From: an uncultured Bacteroides sp.
GTDB lineage: Bacteria; Bacteroidota; Bacteroidia; Bacteroidales; Bacteroidaceae
DNA: 33,430 nt
Assembly: GCA_949288585.1 (NCBI GenBank)
Contig: CASEKR010000019.1
Coordinates: forward strand, 1-33,430
Direction: 5' to 3'
A program made the position numbers and the translations under genes. This document shows, one piece after another, positions 17,271-25,198 of this stretch (position 1 is its first letter; every line of letters begins with the position of its first letter). The notes beneath the pieces are model-generated. The model was given only the letters and a program-made list of their open reading frames with translations, made no database searches and was not told where the DNA came from.

Positions 17271-17312
17271 AGTCTCGTGGTTTTCTTACAAATTGTTATT
17301 AAAGCGGATTGT

Positions 17313-17346
17313 TTTGTGCAAATGTAGGAAAACTTCCGTACTTTTG
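17313..17346 (+). promoter_or_regulatory. Promoter of the VanZ-like gene
   Basis: TTTG at 17313-17316 (-33 type) and TACTTTTG at 17339-17346 (-7 type), with 22 bases between. The ATG follows at 17375. The region overlaps the minus-strand -7 box at 17326-17319. Confidence 0.6.
17319..17326 (-). promoter_or_regulatory. -7 box for the salvage run (NSS gene first)
   Basis: TACATTTG on the minus strand matches TAnnTTTG, 49 bases before the NSS ATG at 17270. No convincing -33 TTTG at 19-21 bases. It overlaps the divergent promoter of the VanZ-like gene, so the two may interfere. Confidence 0.5.
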
Positions 17347-17374
17347 AGGCGCAAACCGTAAAGATTTCGAAGCT

Positions 17375-17779
17375 ATGTTGTATTTTCTGAGGAGATACCC
17401 CATTTCCATGCTGGTCATCCTGGCTGTGATATACCTGTCTTTCTTCCGTCCGCCCAGCACGGACTTGGACAGCATCCCCCACATTGACAAGGTGGTGCAC
17501 GTGTGCATGTACTTCGGTATGTCGGGGATGCTGTGGCTGGAGTTCCTGCGGGCTCACCGCCGCGACCGCGCGCCTTTGTGGCATGCGTGGGTGGGCGCCT
17601 TCCTTTGTCCGGTGTTGTTCAGCGGGGTGGTGGAGTTGCTCCAGGCTTATTGCACCACCTACCGGGGCGGCGACTGGCTGGACTTCGCGGCGAACGCGGC
17701 GGGGGCGGCGTTGGCTACGGCTGTGGCGTTGGCCGTGCGCAGAGCGCTTCGGCGACGCTCTGCAGGTGGATGCCGTTAG
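17375..17779 (+). CDS. VanZ-like membrane protein
   Basis: 134 aa with four hydrophobic segments (about 8-22, 44-57, 70-92, 103-122). The pattern DKVVHVCMYFGMSGM, then VVELLQAY and GDWLDFAANAAGA, is the VanZ-like family signature (conserved histidine in the second helix, E-x-LQ and D-x-x-x-N). VanZ gives low-level teicoplanin resistance in enterococci, but the role of these short Bacteroidetes homologues is unknown. Its last 65 bases overlap the 3' end of the convergent murF; both frames look real because MurF ends at a normal length. Start ATG at 17375, about 28 bases after the -7 box. Confidence 0.82.
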   Translation: MLYFLRRYPISMLVILAVIYLSFFRPPSTDLDSIPHIDKVVHVCMYFGMSGMLWLEFLRAHRRDRAPLWHAWVGAFLCPVLFSGVVELLQAYCTTYRGGDWLDFAANAAGAALATAVALAVRRALRRRSAGGCR

Positions 17780-19037
17780 AGCCTTTGATGAGGATGGTCT
17801 TGCCCACGGGCGGCTGTGCTTCCCAAGCGGCAATGAGGGCCGGGGCATCGGCATAGGTGGGGCAGTGGTGGCGCGTGGCGCCGAACTGGCTGCCCACGAG
17901 GACGACGTCCGTCAGGCCGCAGGCTTCCAGGTGGTCGACGATGCGCTGGTGTTCGGCCAGGCTGTCGGCGCCCAGTTCGCGCATGTCGCCCAGGACGAAC
18001 ATTTTGCCCGGCGCATCCATCTTGCGGAAGTTCTCGATGGCGGCCATCATGCTGGTGGGGTTCGCATTGTAGGCGTCGACGATGAGCGTGTTCTCTGCCG
18101 TTTTCACTAACTGCGAGCGGCTGTTGCGGGGCACGTAGCCTTCCAGTGCACGGTCGATGTCCGTGGCCGCCACGCCGAAGAAGCGTCCGACGGCGGCCGC
18201 CGCCAGCGCGTTGGGCAGGTTGTATTCGCCGATGAGGCGCGTCTGCACCGTGTGCGGGGCGCTGTCTCCTTCTCCTTTCCATTCAAAACCCAGGTAGGGC
18301 GAGTTCTGCGTCATGCGCCCGCTGACGAACAGTCCCTCGCGCGAGCCGTAACGCACCTGCTCCAGGCCGTGCGCCATGTCCTTCAGCCATTCGTTGTCGT
18401 CGTGCACGAACACCGTGGCCCCGCCCCGGGCGCGCAGGTAGTCGAACAATTCCCCCTTGGTGCGCCTGACTCCTTCGAACGAACCAAAACCTTCCAGATG
18501 GGCCTTTCCCACGTTGGTGATGAGCCCGAAGTCAGGTTCGGCGATACCGACCAGTTCGCGGATGTCGCCCGGATGGCTGGCGCCCATCTCGACCACGGCC
18601 AACTGGTGCTCCGGACGCAGGCCCAGCAGCGTCAGGGGTACGCCGATGTGGTTGTTCAGGTTGCCTTGCGTGTAGTGCAGGCAGAAGGTGGTCGACAGCA
18701 CGGCGGCCATCAGTTCCTTGGTCGTCGTCTTGCCGTTGGTGCCGGTGATGCCGATGATGCGCGTGCCCAGCGCGCGGCGGTGGTGGCGCGCCAAGGCTTG
18801 CAACGCCCCGAGGCAGTCGTCCACCAAGATATAACGCCCGTCGTTCCCCGGCAGGCAGGCGGGATTGTCGACGACGGCGTGCGTACAGCCCGCTTCCAAG
18901 GCTTTGGCGGCGAAGGCGTTGCCGTCGAACGTGTCGCCCCTGAGGGCGAAGAACAGTGACCCTGCGGGGCAGCGGCGGCTGTCGGTCGTCACGCCCGTGC
19001 TTTGTAGGAATATCCGGTAGAGTGAATCTATGTCCAT
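17715..19037 (-). CDS. murF: UDP-MurNAc-tripeptide--D-Ala-D-Ala ligase MurF
   Basis: 440 aa, usual family length. It adds D-Ala-D-Ala to the UDP-MurNAc tripeptide in the cytoplasm, with ATP. Visible marks: the Mur ligase P-loop GTNGKTTTKE (99-108), the N-terminal TTDSRRCPAGSLFFAL UDP-binding pattern, then VVEMGASHPGDI, and NPTSMMAAIENF with the GDMRELG motif of the C-terminal domain. The ATG at 19037 gives the normal N terminus (MDIDSLYRIF); an in-frame extension to 19118 crosses the promoter and is rejected. It is convergent with and overlaps the VanZ-like gene by 65 bases. It lies outside the usual mra/dcw cluster. Confidence 0.95.
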   Translation of the reverse strand: MDIDSLYRIFLQSTGVTTDSRRCPAGSLFFALRGDTFDGNAFAAKALEAGCTHAVVDNPACLPGNDGRYILVDDCLGALQALARHHRRALGTRIIGITGTNGKTTTKELMAAVLSTTFCLHYTQGNLNNHIGVPLTLLGLRPEHQLAVVEMGASHPGDIRELVGIAEPDFGLITNVGKAHLEGFGSFEGVRRTKGELFDYLRARGGATVFVHDDNEWLKDMAHGLEQVRYGSREGLFVSGRMTQNSPYLGFEWKGEGDSAPHTVQTRLIGEYNLPNALAAAAVGRFFGVAATDIDRALEGYVPRNSRSQLVKTAENTLIVDAYNANPTSMMAAIENFRKMDAPGKMFVLGDMRELGADSLAEHQRIVDHLEACGLTDVVLVGSQFGATRHHCPTYADAPALIAAWEAQPPVGKTILIKGSNGIHLQSVAEALCARPTPQP

Positions 19038-19066
19038 ACTTTCTGTCAGTAGTTGAAAAAACGCTA

Positions 19067-19074
19067 CAAAGGTA
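19067..19074 (-). promoter_or_regulatory. -7 box of murF
   Basis: TACCTTTG on the minus strand fits TAnnTTTG, 30 bases before the murF ATG. A T-rich GTTTTC stretch about 20 bases upstream may serve as a poor -33 element. Confidence 0.55.
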
Positions 19075-19166
19075 GATTTTTTTGCTGAGAAAACGGCGGT
19101 CGGAGGGCTTCTTTTCACGATTTTCTATGTGGCTCAGAATGACGGGGTTACTTCCCCTGCGGGGAA

Positions 19167-19276
19167 CGTTTGCAGAGAGTGCGCCCGGTGCGACCGCCGA
19201 GTGCGTTCGGGAGATGCGCCGTCCGCACTCGGAACAAACGCCGGGTGCACTCTCTGCAAACGCCGTCCGCACGCGG
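19167..19276. repeat. Array C: symmetric 22-bp-period units with a 16-bp inverted repeat
   Basis: Units starting GCACTC at 19225 and 19247 and GCACGC at 19269 are 22 bases apart, and the left half carries the same words on the other strand (GAGTGC at 19177 and 19199). CGTTTGCAGAGAGTGC (19167-19182) pairs perfectly with 19247-19262; the stem extends to 24 bp with two G-T pairs. It shares CCGCACTCGG (19223-19232) and, inverted, a 15-mer with array B. It stands between the divergent murF and folP genes, so it is not simply a terminator. Confidence 0.75.
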
Positions 19277-19322
19277 CGATTTTTTTTCTTCCGCACCCCT
19301 ATGAAGGGTAAGCAGATTTCCT

Positions 19323-19330
19323 TACCTTTG
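19323..19330 (+). promoter_or_regulatory. -7 box of folP-cdaA
   Basis: TACCTTTG matches TAnnTTTG and lies 78 bases before the folP ATG. No good -33 element is seen. Confidence 0.5.
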
Positions 19331-19407
19331 CAAGGAAAATCGGGCGAGCCGGCGCGAAGCGTTTCCCCGCCGGTTGTACCCTAAACTAACGCTGTTTGCT
19401 AACTGAT

Positions 19408-20271
19408 ATGGCAGATTCACTTTACATAAACGTCCGTGGCCGCCTGATGGGCTTGTCCGTCCCCCGCGTGATGGGCATCCTCAACGTGACGCCCGACTCT
19501 TTCTTCGCCGGCAGCCGCACGCAGGCCGAGGCCGACGTGGCCCGCCGCGCCGAACGCTTGCTGGCCGAAGGCGCCGACATCCTCGACATCGGCGGATACT
19601 CCACCCGCCCCGGCGCCGACGAAGTGCCGCCCGCCGAAGAGTGGGCGCGCCTGAGCCTGGGGTTGAAGGCCGTGCGCAGCGTCAGTGCGGAGGCCGTCGT
19701 GTCCGTCGACACGTTCCGGGCCGACATCGCGCGGCGTTGCGTCGAAGAATACGGCGTGGCCATCGTCAACGACATCTCCGGGGGCGAACTGGACGCGCAG
19801 ATGTTCCCCACCGTCGCCGCCCTGGGCGTGCCCTACGTCCTCATGCACATGAAGGGCGTGCCGCAGACCATGCAGCAGGCGCCCCGTTACGACGATGTCT
19901 TGCGAGATGTCACCCTCTACTTCGCCCGCAAGGTGCAGCAACTCCGCGACCTGGGGGCGAAGGACATCATCCTGGACCCCGGCTTCGGCTTCGGCAAGAC
20001 GCTGGACGACAACTACCGCCTCCTGGCCTGCCTGGACGAGTTCGCCCTGTTCGGCCTGCCCATCCTGGCGGGCGTCTCGCGCAAGTCCATGATTGGCTGC
20101 GTGCTGGACCTGCCGCCCGAACAACGCCTGAACGGCACCACCGTGCTGAACACCCTCTGCCTGGCCAAAGGGGCGCACATCCTGCGCGTGCATGATGTCC
20201 GTCCCGCCGTCGAGGCCGTCCGCCTGGTGCAAGCCATGCGGGCGCAGTCTTCTTTTAGTAGTAACCCTTAA
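19408..20271 (+). CDS. folP: Dihydropteroate synthase FolP
   Basis: 287 aa. It condenses p-aminobenzoate with dihydropterin pyrophosphate in folate synthesis and is the sulfonamide target. The family motifs are complete: MGILNVTPDSF (22-32), DIGGYSTRPGAD, VSVDTF, NDISGG, DPGFGFGKT and GVSRKS. The ATG at 19408 is chosen; a TTG at 19396 would add four residues. cdaA follows after 11 bases, the arrangement I know from other Bacteroidetes. Confidence 0.96.
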   Translation: MADSLYINVRGRLMGLSVPRVMGILNVTPDSFFAGSRTQAEADVARRAERLLAEGADILDIGGYSTRPGADEVPPAEEWARLSLGLKAVRSVSAEAVVSVDTFRADIARRCVEEYGVAIVNDISGGELDAQMFPTVAALGVPYVLMHMKGVPQTMQQAPRYDDVLRDVTLYFARKVQQLRDLGAKDIILDPGFGFGKTLDDNYRLLACLDEFALFGLPILAGVSRKSMIGCVLDLPPEQRLNGTTVLNTLCLAKGAHILRVHDVRPAVEAVRLVQAMRAQSSFSSNP

Positions 20272-20282
20272 TCCTTACCGCT

Positions 20283-21044
20283 GTGTTCTTCGCATTTGGC
20301 ATCAAAGATCTCATAGACATCCTGCTGGTTGCCCTGCTCTTGTATTACACCTACAAGCTGATGAAGGCTTCCGGCTCGCTCAATGTCTTTATTGGCATCC
20401 TGGTCTTCATCCTCATCTGGTTGGTCGTGTCGCAGGTATTGGAGATGAAGCTCCTGGGCTCCATCTTCGACAAGCTGGTCAGCGTCGGCGTGCTGGCGCT
20501 CATCATCCTCTTCCAGGAAGAGATACGCCGCTTCCTGCTCACCCTGGGCTCGCACCAGCACATCAAACGTTTCGTCAATTTCTTTACGGGAAACAAGCAG
20601 GCCGACGTGACGCACGAAGACATCATGCCCATCGTCATGGCCTGCATCAGCATGGGCAAACAGAAGGTCGGCGCGCTCATCGTCATCGAGCACGACATGC
20701 CGCTGGACGACGTGGTGCGCACGGGCGAAGTCATCGACGCCAGCATCAACCAGCGGCTCATCGAGAACATCTTCTTCAAGAACAGCCCGCTGCACGACGG
20801 CGCGATGGTCATCAGCAAGAAGCGCATCAAGGCGGCCGGCTGCATCCTGCCCGTGTCGCACAACCTCGACATCCCCAAGGAACTGGGGCTTCGCCACCGT
20901 GCCGCGCTGGGCATCTCCCAGGTGTCGGACGCCCACGCCATCATTGTCTCCGAAGAGACCGGGGCAATCTCCGTGGCCTACAAAGGGCAGTTCCACTTGC
21001 GGCTCAATGCCGAAGCGCTGGAAAGTATGTTGACAATGGGATAA
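20283..21044 (+). CDS. cdaA: Diadenylate cyclase CdaA
   Basis: 253 aa. Three hydrophobic segments at the N terminus (about 8-23, 32-50, 58-77) anchor a cytoplasmic DisA_N domain. The catalytic motifs are visible: DGA at 172-174 (LHDGAMVI) and RHR at 204-206 (GLRHRAALG), with SEETG at 223-227. It makes c-di-AMP from two ATP. The start codon is GTG at 20283; no in-frame ATG gives the conserved first helix. CdaA in Firmicutes is tied to cell-wall and potassium homeostasis. Here it is coupled to folP, probably for shared expression only. Confidence 0.94.
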   Translation: MFFAFGIKDLIDILLVALLLYYTYKLMKASGSLNVFIGILVFILIWLVVSQVLEMKLLGSIFDKLVSVGVLALIILFQEEIRRFLLTLGSHQHIKRFVNFFTGNKQADVTHEDIMPIVMACISMGKQKVGALIVIEHDMPLDDVVRTGEVIDASINQRLIENIFFKNSPLHDGAMVISKKRIKAAGCILPVSHNLDIPKELGLRHRAALGISQVSDAHAIIVSEETGAISVAYKGQFHLRLNAEALESMLTMG

Positions 21045-21048
21045 GGAA

Positions 21049-21064
21049 GGCGGTCAGTACCGCC
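21049..21064. terminator. Small hairpin between the convergent cdaA and gldH ends
   Basis: GGCGGT-CAGT-ACCGCC straddles the gldH stop codon, 5 bases after the cdaA stop. A second hairpin (GGGATA 21065-21070 with TATCCC 21078-21083) enclosing a T run follows within the gldH 3' end. Together they could end cdaA transcription. The stems are short, so confidence is low. Confidence 0.35.
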
Positions 21065-21548
21065 GGGATACGATTTTTATCCCCACATCGCTCACGCCGG
21101 GCAGGAGACTGTCGGGCAGGAGGCTGTTCAGGGTGATGCTGCAAGAGTCTTTCATGCCTGCTGGAAGGGGGATGAAGGAAGAGGAAACAGTACGCAAGTC
21201 GCCCCAGCCCGTGCCCAGCCAACGGCCTTGGCCGTCGGCCACCGCCATTCGCACTGTGTCTGTCAAGCGGGGCGGCAGGCTGTCGTCCGTCAGAACCAAC
21301 AGCAAGGGCAACTCGCAATAAGGATAGGAAACGCGGTGGCGCAACTCGACGCAAAGGGAGTAAACGGCGGCACTGTCTGGCAAGGGAATGTCGAAACGCA
21401 AGGTGTCGTCCCTTTCCATCCCCGCCGGGGAGACGGGGAGGAAAGAGTGGAAAGCTACGCTGGGGCGGCAAGCCGCCAGCAGGCTCGTGACGAGCGCAGC
21501 CGCGCATAAGGTGCGGAAGCCCGGGTTACGCCTTTTCCGGTGCTTCAT
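21054..21548 (-). CDS. gldH: GldH-family lipoprotein
   Basis: 164 aa. A basic start (KHRKRRN), hydrophobic run and lipobox LLAAC place the lipidated cysteine at residue 27. The rest resembles GldH, found in gliding Flavobacteria and also in non-gliding Bacteroidales: FHSFLPVSPAGMERDDTLRFDIPLPDS-type opening, the CELPLLLVLTD strand and the SCSITLNSLL end region. The ATG lies inside the 3' end of the ricT-like gene (23-base overlap), so translation is probably coupled. The gliding-gene name reflects homology only; no motility genes are near. Confidence 0.82.
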   Translation of the reverse strand: MKHRKRRNPGFRTLCAAALVTSLLAACRPSVAFHSFLPVSPAGMERDDTLRFDIPLPDSAAVYSLCVELRHRVSYPYCELPLLLVLTDDSLPPRLTDTVRMAVADGQGRWLGTGWGDLRTVSSSFIPLPAGMKDSCSITLNSLLPDSLLPGVSDVGIKIVSRRY

Positions 21549-22881
21549 GGTTGGGGCGCTTTTCGTTGGCCGGCTTCTCTGCCGGTGCTTTCTGTGCTTT
21601 GCGGGCTGAGGGTTGCGGCTGTTGGGGCTTGTTGGGTTTTGCCTTGGCCTGCGGCGGCTGGTTGGAAGAAGGTTGTTGCGGCCTGGACTGCTGGGATCTG
21701 GGCTGGCCGGACTGCTTGGCGGCTGCCTGCGGCTGTTGCGGTTTCTTCTTTTTCTTGTTTTTCGATTTCTTGGCGCGGTCGAAGCGGGTCAGTTCGTCTT
21801 GTTCCACCAAGTCCACGCTTCTCTTTTCCATCCCTTGGGGCTGGCCTTCCAGCAGGCTGTCGGGCTTCTCGCCCCGCTTGTTCATGTTGATGACTTGGAA
21901 AGCGCGTCGCCCGTCGATGGTCACTGCATTGGCCAGTACATCCTTTGCCGTCGAGTACGTCAGTTGGTTGCTTAGGATGTCTGTCTTGAAGCAATAGTAA
22001 GTAGCGTCCTTGGTCTCCAGCGTAATTTCTTTCGACGGCAGGCGTTTCTGAGCCTCCACGTAAGTGTCTACTTCATAGTTCAGGCAACATTTCAGCTTGG
22101 CGCACTGCCCGGCCAGTTTCTGCGGGTTGAGGGCGATGTCCTGGTAACGCGCGGCGGAGGTGGCCACCGACACGAAGGACGTCATCCAGGTGGCGCAGCA
22201 TAGTTCGCGCCCGCACGGCCCGATGCCGCCGATGCGCCCGGCCTCCTGGCGTGCTCCTATTTGCTTCATCTCGATGCGCACGTGGAAGGCATCGGCCAAT
22301 ACTTTGATGAGTTGGCGGAAGTCCACGCGTTCGTCGGCAATGTAGTAGAAGATGGCTTTGTTCCCGTCCCCTTGGTATTCCACGTCTCCTATTTTCATGT
22401 CCAGTTTCAAGTCTTTGGCGATTTGCCTGGAACGTATCATGGTGCTGTGCTCCCTGGCTTTCGCTTCGTGGTATTTCTCCATGTCCACGGGCTTTGCCTT
22501 CCGGTAGATGCGTTTGATGTCGGCTTCCGATTTCAGGTTGGCCTTCTTCAGTTGCAGCCGCACGAGGCGTCCCGTCAGGGTTACGGTGCCGATGTCGTGT
22601 CCCGGGTTTGCTTCCACGGCCACGATGTCCCCTTTCTCCAGGGCAATCTTGTTGCTGTTGCGGTAATATCCCTTGCGGGTGTTCTTGAACTGCACTTCTA
22701 CCAAGTCGCACTCGTCCGTATTGCCCGGGATGTCTGCCAGCCAGTCATACGTGTTCAGTTGCTTGTCTTGCCGCCCGCAACTCTTGCAACAGAGGTTGCC
22801 GCTGCCATTATGCAGGACGAAAGGCTTGGCAGGAGCCGCATGGCGTGGTTCGGTGGTATGCTTGTCGTTATTCTTTTTCAT
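21526..22881 (-). CDS. ricT: PSP1-domain protein (RicT/YaaT-like)
   Basis: 451 aa. An N-terminal cysteine cluster (CCKSC at 31-35) is followed by the PSP1 domain. Its signature cysteines are GPCGRELCCA (221-230) and GQCAKLKCCLNYE (258-270), which in B. subtilis RicT help bind Fe-S clusters with RicA and RicF. RVDFRQLIKVLADAF is also typical. From about residue 365 the tail is low-complexity, rich in Lys, Gln, Pro and Ala, and probably disordered and RNA-binding (inference). The order holB-ricT-gldH is usual for Bacteroidales. Start ATG at 22881, 36 bases after the holB stop. Confidence 0.88.
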   Translation of the reverse strand: MKKNNDKHTTEPRHAAPAKPFVLHNGSGNLCCKSCGRQDKQLNTYDWLADIPGNTDECDLVEVQFKNTRKGYYRNSNKIALEKGDIVAVEANPGHDIGTVTLTGRLVRLQLKKANLKSEADIKRIYRKAKPVDMEKYHEAKAREHSTMIRSRQIAKDLKLDMKIGDVEYQGDGNKAIFYYIADERVDFRQLIKVLADAFHVRIEMKQIGARQEAGRIGGIGPCGRELCCATWMTSFVSVATSAARYQDIALNPQKLAGQCAKLKCCLNYEVDTYVEAQKRLPSKEITLETKDATYYCFKTDILSNQLTYSTAKDVLANAVTIDGRRAFQVINMNKRGEKPDSLLEGQPQGMEKRSVDLVEQDELTRFDRAKKSKNKKKKKPQQPQAAAKQSGQPRSQQSRPQQPSSNQPPQAKAKPNKPQQPQPSARKAQKAPAEKPANEKRPNHEAPEKA

Positions 22882-22917
22882 ATCTTTAGGAGTTGATGGT
22901 ATAAGAAATCATTTCAT

Positions 22918-24045
22918 TCATTGTTTCAAGAGCATGATCATCTTCAAGGCAAAGTCGAAGAATACCATGCGGGGGTTGACATTCTGCCCGATGTGCAGTT
23001 GGGCTTCGCTCAGTTCTTGCATGATGCCTGTCACGTTTCGCTCATTGACGAACGGCGAGAAACGTGTGGCGAAATTCTCTTCCTGGCGCGTCAGGTAGTT
23101 CATTTCCGGCCGGTGGAGGTTGAAGATGAAGTTTTCCCGTATCATCCGTTGGCAATAGTCCAGGAAGTTTTTCTGTCGTTCTCTTCCTAAGCCGGCCACC
23201 TGTTCGCTCCATTGTTTCATCTCGCGCACTTTGCGTTGCCAGGCCAGCCGCATCAGGTTGACAAACAAGTCGAAATACAGTTGGTTCTCTTCGTTCAGGC
23301 TGATGGTTTCCAAGGCTTTGATGAAGTTACCATTGGCAATGTGGGCAATGGCCTTGCTGTCTTCCGGTTGCACGCCGTAGCGTTCGCGCAAGGCATTTTC
23401 CACATATTCTTCGGCGATGCGGGGAATGTAGAAACGTTGCGTGCGGCTCAGGATGGTGGGCAGAATCATCTCGGGCGTTTCCGTCACCAGCAGGAACACG
23501 GTCTGTGCGGGAGGCTCCTCCAGCAGTTTGAGCAGTTTGTTGGCGCAGACCTCATGCAACTTCTCGGGCAGCCAGACAATGGTAATCTTATAACCTCCTT
23601 CTACCGATTTCAGGCTGAGTTTCCGGGTAATCTCGTCGCTTTCCTTGGCATAGATGATGGCTTGCCCGTTCTCTGCCCCCATCTCGTCCAGCCAATGGTT
23701 GAGGTTGAAGTAGGGGGTTGTTGTCAGCAAGTGGCGCCAGTTGGCTATGTAGTCGTCACAGACTTCCTTCTTCCCCTTGGCGCTTTTGACGATGGGAAAC
23801 ATGAAATGTACGTCGGGATGCACCAGCTTGTTCCATTTCACGCACGAGGGACAAACACCGCATGCGTCCTCGCCGTTGCGGTTCGTGCAGCAAAGGTAGC
23901 GCGCGTAGGCCAACGCCAATGGCAGTTTCCCGCTGCCCTGAGGTCCGCAAAACAGTTGTGCATGGGGCACACGCCCTTCCCGCACTTCTTGCAGTAGCCT
24001 ATCCTTGGCAGCCTGTTGGCCTATGACGTCTTTGAAGTAGAACAC
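22918..24045 (-). CDS. holB: DNA polymerase III delta-prime subunit (HolB-like clamp-loader AAA protein)
   Basis: 375 aa. The N terminus is MFYFKDVIGQQAAKDRL. A glycine-rich loop GPQGSGK (34-40) lacks the usual Thr/Ser after the lysine (Leu instead), in line with the delta-prime subunit not hydrolysing ATP. Zinc-type cysteines are at about 53, 62, 65 and 68. ILSRTQRF resembles the arginine-finger SRC motif. It is part of the clamp loader. The start is GTG at 24045, 20 bases after the metF stop; no in-frame ATG fits. Confidence 0.88.
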   Translation of the reverse strand: MFYFKDVIGQQAAKDRLLQEVREGRVPHAQLFCGPQGSGKLPLALAYARYLCCTNRNGEDACGVCPSCVKWNKLVHPDVHFMFPIVKSAKGKKEVCDDYIANWRHLLTTTPYFNLNHWLDEMGAENGQAIIYAKESDEITRKLSLKSVEGGYKITIVWLPEKLHEVCANKLLKLLEEPPAQTVFLLVTETPEMILPTILSRTQRFYIPRIAEEYVENALRERYGVQPEDSKAIAHIANGNFIKALETISLNEENQLYFDLFVNLMRLAWQRKVREMKQWSEQVAGLGRERQKNFLDYCQRMIRENFIFNLHRPEMNYLTRQEENFATRFSPFVNERNVTGIMQELSEAQLHIGQNVNPRMVFFDFALKMIMLLKQ

Positions 24046-24065
24046 CGGGTTTATGGATTGTCGGG

Positions 24066-25019
24066 TTAATAGATTTGTTTAGCTATTTCGTAGATGCTGT
24101 CTACGGCTCCAATGGTGTAGAAGTGGATACTTGGCACGCCGTGAGCCATCAGTTCGCGGCATTGCTGCACACACCATTCGATGCCCAGTTGCTGCACCTC
24201 GGCATCCGTGGTGCACTTGGCCACTTCGTTTGCCAGTTCTTCGGGGATGTCTACCTTGAAAGTCTTGGGGATGACGCTAAGTTGCGACAACTTTTTCAGG
24301 GGCTTGATGCCGGGAATGATGGGTACGGTGATGCCTGCCGCCCGAGCCCGTTCCACAAAACTGAAGAACTTGCGGTTGTCATAAAACAGTTGGGTGACTG
24401 CATATTCGGCTCCCGCCTCTACCTTTTTCTTCAACCAGTAGAGGTCGGAGTCCAAATTGGGGGCTTCTTCGTGCTTCTCCGGATAGCAGGCCACCCCGTA
24501 GGAGAACGGAGTCTTGGTGACGGTCATTTCCGAACCGTCCACAAAGATGCCTTTGTTGAAGTTGTTGATTTGCTCTTCCAGTTCGATGGCGTGGGCATGT
24601 CCTCCTGCCTCGGGGGTGAAGATGGATTCGTGCTTGGCTTTGTCGCCCCGCAGCACCAATAAGTCGGTGATGCCTAAGAATTGTAGGTCCAGCAGCATGT
24701 ATTCGATGTCTTCGCGCGTAAAACCGCTGCAAAGCACGTGGGGCACTACGGTGATGTTGTACTTGTTTTGTATGGCGGCGGCCACGGCTACCGTTCCCGG
24801 GCGGCGGCGCAGCCTGTTGCGCTGGAACAAGCCGTTGCCCAGTTCTTTGTAGACATATTCGCTGCGGTGGGTCGTGAAGTTGATGTATTGGGGATTGAAC
24901 TCCAGCAAGCGGTCAATGGCCTGGTAGATTTTTTCTATCCCCGTCCCCTTCAGTGGCGGAAGTATTTCGATGGAGAATGCCGTTTTCTCCTGGCTTTTTA
25001 TCAAATCGATGACTTTCAT
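24066..25019 (-). CDS. metF: Methylenetetrahydrofolate reductase MetF
   Basis: 317 aa. It reduces 5,10-methylene-THF to 5-methyl-THF with bound FAD, for methionine synthesis. Marks: FSIEILPPLKG at the N terminus (the catalytic Glu of FEfxPP), NFTTHRS, PHVLCSGFTREDI, LVLRGDKAK and the QLFYDNRKFF strand. The ATG at 25019 is chosen because an extension to 25076 would cover the promoter. It is the first gene of metF-holB-ricT-gldH. Confidence 0.94.
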   Translation of the reverse strand: MKVIDLIKSQEKTAFSIEILPPLKGTGIEKIYQAIDRLLEFNPQYINFTTHRSEYVYKELGNGLFQRNRLRRRPGTVAVAAAIQNKYNITVVPHVLCSGFTREDIEYMLLDLQFLGITDLLVLRGDKAKHESIFTPEAGGHAHAIELEEQINNFNKGIFVDGSEMTVTKTPFSYGVACYPEKHEEAPNLDSDLYWLKKKVEAGAEYAVTQLFYDNRKFFSFVERARAAGITVPIIPGIKPLKKLSQLSVIPKTFKVDIPEELANEVAKCTTDAEVQQLGIEWCVQQCRELMAHGVPSIHFYTIGAVDSIYEIAKQIY

Positions 25020-25037
25020 TGTCCTATCTCTGTTGAG

Positions 25038-25053
25038 TATCTTTGCAAAGATA
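25038..25053 (-). promoter_or_regulatory. Palindromic -7 box of metF
   Basis: TATCTTTGCAAAGATA is a perfect 16-base palindrome. It presents TATCTTTG on both strands. The minus-strand copy (25053-25046) sits 26 bases before the metF ATG. No plus-strand gene starts downstream of the other copy. Confidence 0.5.
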
Positions 25054-25093
25054 AGACAAAAAACTGAGAAACACACTCAACTGGCGGAAGAAT

Positions 25094-25167
25094 GTTCCGG
25101 TGCTTCTCCAGGCGGACAGGGTTTGTGTGTACGGTTTCCGTGGAATTTGGCGGAGAAGCACCGGAAC
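25094..25167. repeat. Inverted repeat D between the OmpA-like gene and metF
   Basis: GTTCCGGTGCTTCTCC (25094-25109) pairs perfectly with 25152-25167 around a 42-base loop. The word GGCGGA occurs three times (25083, 25111, 25149). It has the size of arrays A-C but I see no 22-bp period. It may end the minus-strand surface operon 31 bases after the OmpA-like stop, although no clean T run follows. Confidence 0.6.
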
Positions 25168-25198
25168 TATTGAGATGAGTAAGTGTGCTGGCGGCCCC

